From Candidatus Dormiibacterota bacterium (GTDB taxonomy: Bacteria > Chloroflexota > Dormibacteria > Aeolococcales > Aeolococcaceae): a stretch of 64,000 bases of DNA. The stretch lies in the NCBI GenBank assembly GCA_003153505.1, contig PLZA01000044.1:124001-188000 (forward strand), written 5' to 3'. The notes below the pieces were generated by a model that searched no databases, was not told where the DNA came from, and saw nothing but the letters and a program-made list of their open reading frames with translations. Positions 35,534 to 43,222 of the stretch are shown one piece after another (the stretch's first letter is position 1; every line of letters starts with the position of its first letter). The position numbers and the translations under genes are program-made.

Positions 35534-35716
35534 ATGCACATCGTGCGGTTCACCGCCGACGTCTCGGCCATCCGGCAGTTGCGGCACCGGCAACCCCTCC
35601 AGCCGGCCCACGTGACCACTGCGCCGCAGCAGCCGCCTGCGGGTGACCCGTCGCGCTCTGGCGGTGGGCCCACGATGTGCACCGACGACACCGTTGCCCA
35701 GGACGCCCGGGGGTGA
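35534..35716 (+). CDS. Small basic protein, first gene of the transfer operon
   Basis: The 60-residue product starts where transcription from promoter C is predicted to begin, so it is probably read from a leaderless message. It is His/Gln/Pro-rich (RQLRHRQPLQPAHVTTAPQQPP) with no recognised domain. Its TGA overlaps the GTG of the next gene (GTGA, 35713-35716), which argues that it is translated. It may serve mainly to deliver ribosomes to the next gene. Confidence 0.55.
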   Translation: MHIVRFTADVSAIRQLRHRQPLQPAHVTTAPQQPPAGDPSRSGGGPTMCTDDTVAQDARG

Positions 35717-35988
35717 TCGCATCCATCCGGGCGCTGCTTGCCGATAGCAGCTCCGGCCTGGCCGAGCTCTTCTATGCGCATTTCCTCGTGCCCTTCGCCG
35801 ACGTCGCCCAGGTGCTCGTGTTTGTCGCCATGATCGCCACGGCCCTGCAGCGCGGGCTGGTCCAGCAGGACGAGCACTGGGGCAACGCCATCCTGCGCCC
35901 GGTGGGCATCGGCCTCGCCGGCCTCGGCGTGATCGAGGTGTGCAAGCTGGCCGCGAGCGCCATGCTCTCCGGCTCGCTGAGTCTGTAG
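35713..35988 (+). CDS. Small membrane protein of the transfer apparatus
   Basis: A 91-residue protein with two hydrophobic segments: FADVAQVLVFVAMIATALQ (about 28-46) and ILRPVGIGLAGLGVIEVCKLAASAML (about 59-84). These are joined by a short polar loop RGLVQQDEHWGN. Size, topology and position before a VirB6/TrbL-like gene resemble the VirB2/VirB3 class of small transfer proteins, but the sequence is not diagnostic. Translation begins at GTG 35713 within a 4-nt overlap. Confidence 0.6.
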   Translation: MIASIRALLADSSSGLAELFYAHFLVPFADVAQVLVFVAMIATALQRGLVQQDEHWGNAILRPVGIGLAGLGVIEVCKLAASAMLSGSLSL

Positions 35989-35997
35989 CGGGCGAGC

Positions 35998-37617
35998 GTG
36001 GCAGCCACAGCAGTGCCGGTCTTGCTCGGCGCCCAGATCGTCATCCCGGTGCCGTCAGCGAGCTGCCCCGGCGTCGGGGGCAGCGGCCCCGACCTGAACC
36101 CCATCGACTACGTCCCGGTGATCGGCGATGTCGCCCACCTGGTCAGCGCGCTGACCGGGATCCTCGGCACCGTGCTCGGGTGGATCGCGGTCCCGGGACA
36201 CGCCGCGCACGACATCCTCGGCTGGATCACCTGGAACACGGTGGGCTGGAACCCGGCGTCGCCCAACTGCTACGACCCCACGTCGGCGTACGGGTTCGCC
36301 CGGTCGGTGATCGGCGGCGACGTGCAGCTCGACGCGTCAAGCCTGTATCACGAGGCGTACTCGTCCCTCGCCCTGGTGTCCGTGGTCATCGTCTTCGCCG
36401 CGGCCATCGCCCGGATCGTGCGCAGCAGCCACGACCAGCGCAACCACTGGGGCACGGGCGTCGCCGAGACCGCGCTCCGCGCGGTCGCCGGTATTGCCGC
36501 CATCCAGCTCGGCTTTGGGGTGCTGAGCTGGCTGATTCCACTCTTCTCCGCACTCGCCGCCGAGGTGTTCCTCACCTTCGTGGGACTCGCCGTCCCGGAT
36601 CCGAGCGGCTTCGACCCGCTCGGGGCGCTGCTCTTCGCCGGGCTGCTGCGCCTGCCGCAGCTCGGTCTGGTCGCGATCGTGCTCATCCCCGTGCTGCTGT
36701 TTCAACTCATTCGCTTCGTGCTCCTGATGGTGATCCGCTTCATCGTCATCAGCTTCGGGATTGCCGCCGCCCCGCTGTTCTTCGCGCTAGCCGTCTTCGA
36801 CCACCAGGCCCAGGTGGTGCAGTGGTGGTGGCGGCTGATGCTCGGAGCCCTGGTGGCCCCGGTGGTCGCGCTCGGCATGCTCGGGCTGACCATAGGGCTC
36901 GCCCTGCGCACCGCGGTCGAGGGCCAGTCGCTTTCGAGCTCCTTCTTCGGTCCGCTGGTCTCGGTCATCCTGGTGATCGGCGGGCTCTGGCTCACCGGCA
37001 AGGCGATGCGAGCGCTGCTCTTCGGGCTCGGTGGCCAGCACGGCTCGATCGTTGCGAGCGTCCGCCACGCCGCCGAGGCGCTGCTGTTCGTGCCAGCCGC
37101 GGTGGCCAGCGTGGCCGCCGGAGGCGCCCTGCTCGCCGCGGGTGCCGGCGGCGGGGGTGCGTTGCTCAGGGGGCTCAGCTCGGGACGCTTCGGGTCGGGC
37201 GTGGTCGGCAGCGCCATGGCCACCGATAACGCGCTATCGCGCGCGGTGGGGCTCCGGTTCTTCAGCACCCCGACCCAGGCATTCTCGGCATTCAAGGCAA
37301 GCCCGGGTGGGGATCGCTTCATCGGCGAGGTGACCGCAGGGCTGATGCCGCCCTCGGCGCCTGCTTCGGCCCGCTGGGCGGCGGTGGAGCAGCTCCCCGG
37401 GATGGACTCGGCCATGCGCCGGCTGCGTCTGTCCGTCCACGGTCAGTCCACAAGCGCGGGCCGTCTCGAGGTGCCCCCGGTCGCATGGGCCGCCTTCGAT
37501 CACGCGGTCACGAGCGCGTGGCCGCAGCGATCGAGCCGTTCGACCGAGCACGGCTCCGAGCCGCCGCCCGCGAATCCGGTACGGAGCGCCCAGCGCGCCC
37601 CCGAGGTACGCGAGTGA
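35998..37617 (+). CDS. VirB6/TrbL-like polytopic membrane protein
   Basis: The 539-residue product has a periplasmic N-terminal portion with paired cysteines (SCPGVGG...NCYDPTS) and at least six long hydrophobic segments between residues 115 and 345. Among them are SLALVSVVIVFAAAIARIV, LGLVAIVLIPVLLFQLIRFVLL, FIVISFGIAAAPLFFALAVF, LGALVAPVVALGMLGLTIGLAL and LVSVILVIGGLWLTG. A cytoplasmic tail rich in Ala/Gly/Ser follows. This matches the inner-membrane channel component VirB6/TrbL of type IV secretion systems. It is co-transcribed with the VirB4-like ATPase, whose GTG overlaps its TGA. Confidence 0.78.
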   Translation: MAATAVPVLLGAQIVIPVPSASCPGVGGSGPDLNPIDYVPVIGDVAHLVSALTGILGTVLGWIAVPGHAAHDILGWITWNTVGWNPASPNCYDPTSAYGFARSVIGGDVQLDASSLYHEAYSSLALVSVVIVFAAAIARIVRSSHDQRNHWGTGVAETALRAVAGIAAIQLGFGVLSWLIPLFSALAAEVFLTFVGLAVPDPSGFDPLGALLFAGLLRLPQLGLVAIVLIPVLLFQLIRFVLLMVIRFIVISFGIAAAPLFFALAVFDHQAQVVQWWWRLMLGALVAPVVALGMLGLTIGLALRTAVEGQSLSSSFFGPLVSVILVIGGLWLTGKAMRALLFGLGGQHGSIVASVRHAAEALLFVPAAVASVAAGGALLAAGAGGGGALLRGLSSGRFGSGVVGSAMATDNALSRAVGLRFFSTPTQAFSAFKASPGGDRFIGEVTAGLMPPSAPASARWAAVEQLPGMDSAMRRLRLSVHGQSTSAGRLEVPPVAWAAFDHAVTSAWPQRSSRSTEHGSEPPPANPVRSAQRAPEVRE

Positions 37618-40217
37618 GCCGGATCCGTGTGCCCCTGGCCGTCGACGCCAATCTGGGCGTTGACGTCGGTCCGTTCCGGCTTCCGATCCGCGCCGTCGCC
37701 CTGATAGGGGTGTGCCTCCTCCCGGTGATGCTCTGCCTGCACGCGCCGCTCCCGTTCGGGCTTCGCCTCGGGCTGGCGAGCGCGCTCCTTTGCGGGGCGC
37801 TGGTGGTGACCGTGCCGACCCGGCAGGGAGTCTGGATCGTCACGTACTGGACCTTTCTGATCCTCGGCCGTGTGCTCCCGAGCCAGGTGCATCGGCATCA
37901 GCCGGCGCGCGGCACGGTGCGCTTTCTCGAGGAGGGTGTCGTCACCAGTGATCCGCGCCCATCGCTGCATCTGCGTGGCCCGCTCGCAAATCGCCTGTTC
38001 GTGCCATGCGTGGCCGAAACGGCCGATGGGTTGTTTCACGTCGAGGGCGTGGGCTGGCGCGCGGTGGCGCGCGTGGAGGCTCCGCTGGTCGCGGTCGGGT
38101 CGGTCGCCCATGCTCGGTTCTGCGAAACGCTCATGCGCTGGCTGGTCGGCGTGGAGTGTCCGGCGCAGGTGATCGCTAAAGCCGGGCACCTCGACCGCAG
38201 TGAGGCGGAGCACCTCTGGGAGGAGGGCGTCGACCGCAGGCGCGTCGGTGGACCGCTCCTCGAGCTGGAGCGCGAGTTCGCCGGAGAGATGGCGGCCGCC
38301 AGCCTTCACCTGACCCAGTACGTAGTCTGGGCGCCGCGCTCGGCGCGCGGCGACGGCGTCCCATTCGGATCCGGGCTGCTTGGGACGGCGGTACGCGCCA
38401 GCCGCGCCGACGCGGAGCGAGTGCTCGACGCCGCGCTTCGACTGGCGCGCGACAGCGGGCTGGAGGTCACGGCGCTCGAATCCGCGGAGATACATGAGCA
38501 GCTGCTGCAGGGATCGTTGCTCGGCTGCGCTGAGGCGGCCGCGTCGTCTCGCGGTCTCTGGATGGGGGATCACGTCGCGGTCCTGGCGGTGACCGCGCTG
38601 CCACCCGACGTCGATCACGGCGATGTCGTCGACGTGCTCCAGCGCGCCCGAGCGTCCGGGACGTGCTCACTCCACCTGGTGCCCGCACGCCAGGAGGTGG
38701 TGCGGCGATCCCTGCGCCGGCACCGGTCATCGCTGCGCACCTCGCTGCGCGAGGGCCGCGGCGACGTCGACGCCGAGGTGGCCCTCGCCGACGCCGACCG
38801 CCTCCAGGCGGAGCTTGCCGCGGGCAACGCCACCGGCTTGCAGCTCGCCCTGACCCTGGCGCTGCGGGCGAGGACACGGACTCAGTGCGAGGAGAGCGCC
38901 GAGCGCGTCCGTGCCCTGCTCACCGGCCGCGGCTTCGCGGTGGTCCGGCCCACTGTTCCCGGGCTGCTCCCCGCGCTCGCCGCGTCGCCCGGGATGGCGC
39001 CGCTGCGGCGCAGTCTCCAGCTCACCACCGACGCGGTCGCTGCACGTCTGCTGCCCGTGCTCGGGACGCCCTTCAGTGACGCCGGCCAGCCGATCGTCGG
39101 CACCAACCTGCGCACCGGGGCGACGGCATACCTGTCGGTCTGGACCCGGAGCAACCACAACGCCCTGCTCGTGGGCAGTTCCGGGGCGGGGAAGTCGACC
39201 GCGGCGAAGACGCTGCTGGCCCGCCACTGCATGGCCGGTGCCACCGCCGTGGTGCTCGACCCTGACAGCGAGTACGAGCCACTGATCACGCTGCTCGGCG
39301 GGAGCTACGTCGACCTGGCCGACACCTCCATCAACCCGCTCGCGGTGGGACGAGACCTCCCCGTCGATGAGGCGGCCGAGGTGGTGGTCACCGTCCTGTC
39401 CATCCTCGGCGGCGACACCGTCGCGTATGTCGGCGGCCGTCCGGTGCGACGCCTTCCCGGTGAGGACAAGGCGTGGCTGCATGGCCAGGTGGCGTCCTTC
39501 CTCACCGCTCATGGCGCTGGCGACGCCGAGCCGCTGCTCGGCGATCTGGTCGATGGTCTGCGTATCTCGCTCGGCGAGGACGCGTCGCTCTCCGACATCG
39601 AGCGCGACCGCTATCGCCGGATCGCGCTGCGCCTCTCCGGCTATACAAGGGGCTCGCTGGGGCGCATTTTCAACCGCCCCAGCGCGTTGCACATCGACGG
39701 GCAGGCGCCGGTCGGGATCGGCTTTCGTAGCCTCTCGCTCCGCTACGCCTCCGACCTCACCCCGGCGCTGGCCGTGGTCCTCGCCCATGTGCTCGGCGTC
39801 CTGAACCGGCCGCACCGGCCGCTGGTCGTGCTGGTCGACGAGGCCCATGTCCTCACCGCCGACCCGGATGCCGGCCAGGTCCTCGAGCAGCTGGTCCGCC
39901 GCGCCCGCAAGAGCGGTGCCGGCGTCTGGATGGCATCGCAGCGCATCGAGGAGTTCGTCTCCACCGACCTGGGCCGCACCCTCGCCTCGACGGCGGCGAC
40001 CAAGCTGGTGCTCGGCCACGAGGAGACCGTCGCAGCACAGGTGCGTGAGCTCTTCGATCTCGCCGACGACGAGGCGACGGCACTCACGCCGCCGGTCGCC
40101 GGCCGCGGCGTGCTCATCGCCGGCGGGGAGCGGACGGTGGTAGAGGTGACCCCGAGCCCGGTGCTCTGGCCCTGGGTGCGCTCCGACCCCGAGGCCCTGG
40201 AGGCATCGGTGGCGTGA
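37614..40217 (+). CDS. VirB4-like conjugation ATPase with N-terminal membrane segment
   Basis: The product is 867 residues from GTG 37614 (GTGA overlap with the previous stop). The N-terminus has a PrgI-like membrane region: AVALIGVCLLPVMLCL and LGLASALLCGALVVTVPTRQG, then WTFLILGRVLP. The cytoplasmic body has the VirB4 order: LLVGSSGAGKSTAAK Walker A (Lys527), VVLDPDSEYEPLITLLGG, VLVDEAHVL Walker B (Asp742, Glu743) and VWMASQRIEEFVST. A PrgI-VirB4 fusion-like layout is known from Gram-positive conjugative systems. It would energise pilus or substrate movement. No separate TraG/VirD4 coupling protein was found, so that gene may lie outside the window. Confidence 0.88.
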   Translation: MSRIRVPLAVDANLGVDVGPFRLPIRAVALIGVCLLPVMLCLHAPLPFGLRLGLASALLCGALVVTVPTRQGVWIVTYWTFLILGRVLPSQVHRHQPARGTVRFLEEGVVTSDPRPSLHLRGPLANRLFVPCVAETADGLFHVEGVGWRAVARVEAPLVAVGSVAHARFCETLMRWLVGVECPAQVIAKAGHLDRSEAEHLWEEGVDRRRVGGPLLELEREFAGEMAAASLHLTQYVVWAPRSARGDGVPFGSGLLGTAVRASRADAERVLDAALRLARDSGLEVTALESAEIHEQLLQGSLLGCAEAAASSRGLWMGDHVAVLAVTALPPDVDHGDVVDVLQRARASGTCSLHLVPARQEVVRRSLRRHRSSLRTSLREGRGDVDAEVALADADRLQAELAAGNATGLQLALTLALRARTRTQCEESAERVRALLTGRGFAVVRPTVPGLLPALAASPGMAPLRRSLQLTTDAVAARLLPVLGTPFSDAGQPIVGTNLRTGATAYLSVWTRSNHNALLVGSSGAGKSTAAKTLLARHCMAGATAVVLDPDSEYEPLITLLGGSYVDLADTSINPLAVGRDLPVDEAAEVVVTVLSILGGDTVAYVGGRPVRRLPGEDKAWLHGQVASFLTAHGAGDAEPLLGDLVDGLRISLGEDASLSDIERDRYRRIALRLSGYTRGSLGRIFNRPSALHIDGQAPVGIGFRSLSLRYASDLTPALAVVLAHVLGVLNRPHRPLVVLVDEAHVLTADPDAGQVLEQLVRRARKSGAGVWMASQRIEEFVSTDLGRTLASTAATKLVLGHEETVAAQVRELFDLADDEATALTPPVAGRGVLIAGGERTVVEVTPSPVLWPWVRSDPEALEASVA

Positions 40218-40807
40218 TCCGCACGCTGACCTGCGGCTGTCTGATGGCCGTGCTCGCGCTCGCCTTGCTCCTGTTCGGGGTCGTGGGGGCGCTGGGAGCG
40301 CTGCTGCCGTCGTTGCCGAACCAGCCGACGGCGACCCAGGTGGCCGCCGGCCGTCCGTGTGCCGACCCGATCGAGACTCAGGGGTACATGCCTGGCCCGG
40401 GCGCCTTCGAGCCCCACCACACCGGGATCGACTTCGCCTGCGAGGGCAACCTCACCCTCACCGCCGTTCTGGCCGGCACGGTGGTCATCGCCGACGGCGG
40501 ACCCTGCCCCAACACCTACTACACCTCGGGAGCCCGGACCTTCGGGTGCAACGTCGACATCGAGACGCACCTGGACGGTCGCGATCTCTTCGCCCGCTAC
40601 GGACACATGGCTCCGGGGTCACTCGACGTCCTGGTGGGGGAGCGGGTGGGGGCCGGGGATGTCCTGGGCACCGAGGGCGAGAGCGGCTATGCCACCGGCC
40701 GGCACGTGCACTTCGAGATCGACCTGGGAGCAGCCTCCACGGCGGACTGCACCAACCCGGTCCCGTACCTGGACCCGACGATCGTCCACTGCCCATGCCA
40801 CAACTGA
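40214..40807 (+). CDS. M23-family peptidoglycan endopeptidase
   Basis: A 197-residue LytM-type metallopeptidase anchored by an N-terminal hydrophobic segment (MAVLALALLLFGVVGALGALL). Zinc ligands of the family are visible: His69 and Asp73 in H-x3-D (HHTGIDFA), and His164/His166 in HVHFEID, plus His131 in RYGHMAPG. Extra cysteines (CADP, FACE, PCPN, GCNV) suggest disulfides outside the cell. M23 or NlpC/P60 hydrolases accompany Gram-positive conjugation systems to open the wall for the channel. The start overlaps the VirB4-like stop (GTGA). Confidence 0.88.
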   Translation: MIRTLTCGCLMAVLALALLLFGVVGALGALLPSLPNQPTATQVAAGRPCADPIETQGYMPGPGAFEPHHTGIDFACEGNLTLTAVLAGTVVIADGGPCPNTYYTSGARTFGCNVDIETHLDGRDLFARYGHMAPGSLDVLVGERVGAGDVLGTEGESGYATGRHVHFEIDLGAASTADCTNPVPYLDPTIVHCPCHN

Positions 40808-40900
40808 TCTGGCGGCGAGCCCATCCGCGAGAAGGGTCTGGTTGGATTGATACGATGCGGACGAACAGGCGCGACCCATCGCGCCGGCAGGGAGGCGGGA

Positions 40901-41728
40901 GTGCGCGTGGATAACGGCGATCGCCCGCGCATGGCCGTCGCGCCGGTGACGCTGCTGCTCCTGACCGCCCTCATGACGGCGTGCGGCTCGCCTCAGCCTG
41001 GTTTGTCCGCGAGTGCCCACGTGGAAACGCCGACCGCAAAGGCATCCGCGACGCCGATCGTGACCGTAGATCCCGGCGACCCGACGCTGCTCCCGGTGCC
41101 GGCGGACGTGGCGTTCCTTCAGGCATCCATCGCCATCCAGAACGAATGGCGCACGTATTACGCGACGGGAGCGATCACCGTGGTGCCCAACAGCACGGTG
41201 CCCTTCACTCGTCCGGCGACGCCGCCGGTGGTTGATGCGACCAACGGTGCGGTGAGCAGCACGACGGCCCAGCAGTGGGGTGACGCGCTGATGCGCGAAA
41301 CGGCTTGGGAGAACTGGGCAATTACAGCGAACCAGGTGGGCCTCTTCGACAACGGAATCGTCAGCGCCTCTCAAACGGAGCCGGGGTTGGTGCTCCCGCA
41401 GGGTGCAACCGGCTTCCGGATAGTTGGTCCTCGGTGGCCGTCGTCCCTGCGCTTGATCCCACTGTCGTCGGCGTCGCAGACCTTCCTCGGTACCACTGAC
41501 GCGTACGCGCTCGTCTTCACTTTCAACGCGGGATGGTCCGTCCAGGCCGTGTTCCCCAACGGGACAACACACGCGATCACCGATCAGAGTGCGGCGGCCG
41601 GCACCAGCGTGTTCGTTGCTGGCAAATTGACCACGGTAGCCGACTTCGGTCAACTGTGGTACGGGAGCGCCTCCTTCGTCTGCAACACCAATGAGCCAGC
41701 ACCGGTCCTCAGAATCTGTGCGGAGTGA
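40901..41728 (+). CDS. Putative lipoprotein after the transfer operon
   Basis: The 275-residue product from GTG 40901 (GGAGG at 40891-40895) has a signal region MAVAPVTLLLLTALMTAC with a lipobox cysteine. The body (FLQASIAIQNEWRTYYATGAITVVPN, MRETAWENWAITANQ, GFRIVGPRWPSSLRLIPLS, YALVFTFNAGWSVQAVF) is unrecognised. A perfect hairpin GGCGCGA-CCCA-TCGCGCC (40868-40885) lies just before the ribosome site and could be a terminator or leader structure. It may be a surface component of the transfer machine, by position only. Confidence 0.68.
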   Translation: MRVDNGDRPRMAVAPVTLLLLTALMTACGSPQPGLSASAHVETPTAKASATPIVTVDPGDPTLLPVPADVAFLQASIAIQNEWRTYYATGAITVVPNSTVPFTRPATPPVVDATNGAVSSTTAQQWGDALMRETAWENWAITANQVGLFDNGIVSASQTEPGLVLPQGATGFRIVGPRWPSSLRLIPLSSASQTFLGTTDAYALVFTFNAGWSVQAVFPNGTTHAITDQSAAAGTSVFVAGKLTTVADFGQLWYGSASFVCNTNEPAPVLRICAE

Positions 41729-41731
41729 GCG

Positions 41732-42961
41732 ATGTCGCGTCGGAGATTGAGCGTTGCGACGCTGACGATTTTCACGGTGATCATTACAACCACCGTGTCT
41801 GCACCCACAGCTGCTAAGGCTTGGGGAACGGCCCCGGCATGTCCCGGCGGCACTGCAGCATGGGGTGGTACGCAGCAGGGACCAAGTGCGCCCGTCGTCG
41901 TAACCGGTGATGCGCAGATCACCTGCCCAACGCCTCAGGTGACCATCACGGCAGGATCGACACGTCATCGGCAGACGTCGACGACGCAGCCGCAGAACGG
42001 TCAGCCGTGCTACGAGTACGAGGACTCCAAGGTCGCAATAGGCCCCGTGTCGGGCGGACAGCGACCGATCTCGTGGTACGACCCGGGTCGAGGATCTGTC
42101 TGGACGCAGGAGACCCCGGACAAGCCGTCGAGTGGCATCCCCGGATTCATTCCCTCGGACGCGAGCGTCCTCTATGCCTCGTTGATCATGGGCAGCGCCG
42201 ACATGACGCTCCACTTCGAACTGGACGGGACGTGGTCGACGGCAACAAAGAGCTGCGACGGCATCTGGTTCATCCCTGCGGACGGAGGCAAGGACTATTT
42301 CTATCCGATAGCGTCGGTGACGCGCCTAGCACCGCTGACATATCAGACCCCGCCGTCGATGAACGTCGAGCAGCTCGTGGCTACTGCCACGGCGACCTTC
42401 CGACAGGTCTACACGGCCGGCCAGGTCACGTCCTCACCGCCTGCCGACAGCCAGATCGTCCACTACACATCGTGCTTCAGCGAGGTCGGGGCCAATGTGC
42501 CACCCACCGTGGGTTTCAGCATTCGCGACCCGCAGCCGGGAACCGGGCGGGTGCTGGTCGTGAACTATGTCGTGCAGGCAGCGGTCGACGAGACCTGGTG
42601 GGACTTCGGGGAGCCCGAGAACCCGGTGACCACTCAACATGGGGTAAACCCGGCGGCGCCGTGCTCAGTGCAGCACACCTATGCGCACGTCAGCGCCGAT
42701 GCATATAGCAGTAGCACTGACCATCACCCACCTCCTGGTGTCCCGTGGACGTTCGGAAACGCTGAGCCGGCGCCGGACATGGAGGCGGTCGAGGCGTGGG
42801 AGCACGTTCACTTCAGCGTGATCGCCTACTACCAGGAGCCCGACGGTACACAGTTCGCAGTCCCGCTCCCAGTGAACAACGGACTGGACGACTTCTGGCT
42901 CGCGGCGACGCCAGAGTGGGTGCGCGTGTATCAGATTGAGGGCGTCCCTGAGAGTCGCTAG
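41732..42961 (+). CDS. Secreted protein of unknown function
   Basis: A 409-residue protein starting 3 bases after the preceding lipoprotein stop. A signal peptide is clear (RRRLSVATLTIFTVIITTTVSAPTAAKA). The mature part is Trp/Tyr/Pro-rich with several cysteines (PACPGGTAAWGGT, QPCYEYEDSKV, KSCDGIWFIPADGG, YTSCFSEVG, PCSVQHTYAHV). ISWYDPGRGSVWTQ and HVHFSVIAYYQEPDG look like beta-rich surface modules. No family recognised. Close spacing implies co-expression with the lipoprotein and probably the transfer genes. Confidence 0.68.
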   Translation: MSRRRLSVATLTIFTVIITTTVSAPTAAKAWGTAPACPGGTAAWGGTQQGPSAPVVVTGDAQITCPTPQVTITAGSTRHRQTSTTQPQNGQPCYEYEDSKVAIGPVSGGQRPISWYDPGRGSVWTQETPDKPSSGIPGFIPSDASVLYASLIMGSADMTLHFELDGTWSTATKSCDGIWFIPADGGKDYFYPIASVTRLAPLTYQTPPSMNVEQLVATATATFRQVYTAGQVTSSPPADSQIVHYTSCFSEVGANVPPTVGFSIRDPQPGTGRVLVVNYVVQAAVDETWWDFGEPENPVTTQHGVNPAAPCSVQHTYAHVSADAYSSSTDHHPPPGVPWTFGNAEPAPDMEAVEAWEHVHFSVIAYYQEPDGTQFAVPLPVNNGLDDFWLAATPEWVRVYQIEGVPESR

Positions 42962-43018
42962 CCGGGCCAGGGTCATAGATGGCGTGAGGCGGTCGAGCTT
43001 AGGCGGTCGCGGTCGCTC

Positions 43019-43086
43019 GGGCGATGATCGGACAGACCTACGCCGTGATGAGGCGTAGGCCGTGAGTTCAATCCTCGCTTTGCCCT
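43019..43086 (+). other. tRNA-like sequence, degenerate (or a strong terminator hairpin)
   Basis: GGGCGAT (43019-43025) can pair with TTTGCCC (43079-43085) except at the last position. ACGCC-GTGATGA-GGCGT (43040-43056) makes an anticodon-like arm with T at position 33 and GAT as the triplet. GTGAG-TTCAATC-CTCGC (43062-43078) is a canonical T arm. The D-arm region is about five bases too short and no CCA follows, so it is not a normal tRNA. The central hairpin actually extends to 8 bp (43037-43059), so a terminator for the transfer operon is an alternative reading. Confidence 0.35.
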
Positions 43087-43092
43087 CGCCCA

Positions 43093-43111
43093 AAGTACAT
43101 ACGAAGTACAT
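43093..43111 (+). repeat. Direct repeat AAGTACAT-ACG-AAGTACAT
   Basis: Two perfect copies of AAGTACAT with an 11-bp period (43093-43100 and 43104-43111) directly after the tRNA-like sequence. It could be a regulator or recombinase arm site, or chance. Confidence 0.5.
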
Positions 43112-43222
43112 CTGGAATGGGCGTGAAGGCGATGCCCAGGACGCGACCAGCGCCTAGTGAAAGGGCGAACGGAACTCGCGCGTGCTACTGAAGCGAGGCT
43201 CGTTCCGTGGCCTGATTTCGCG

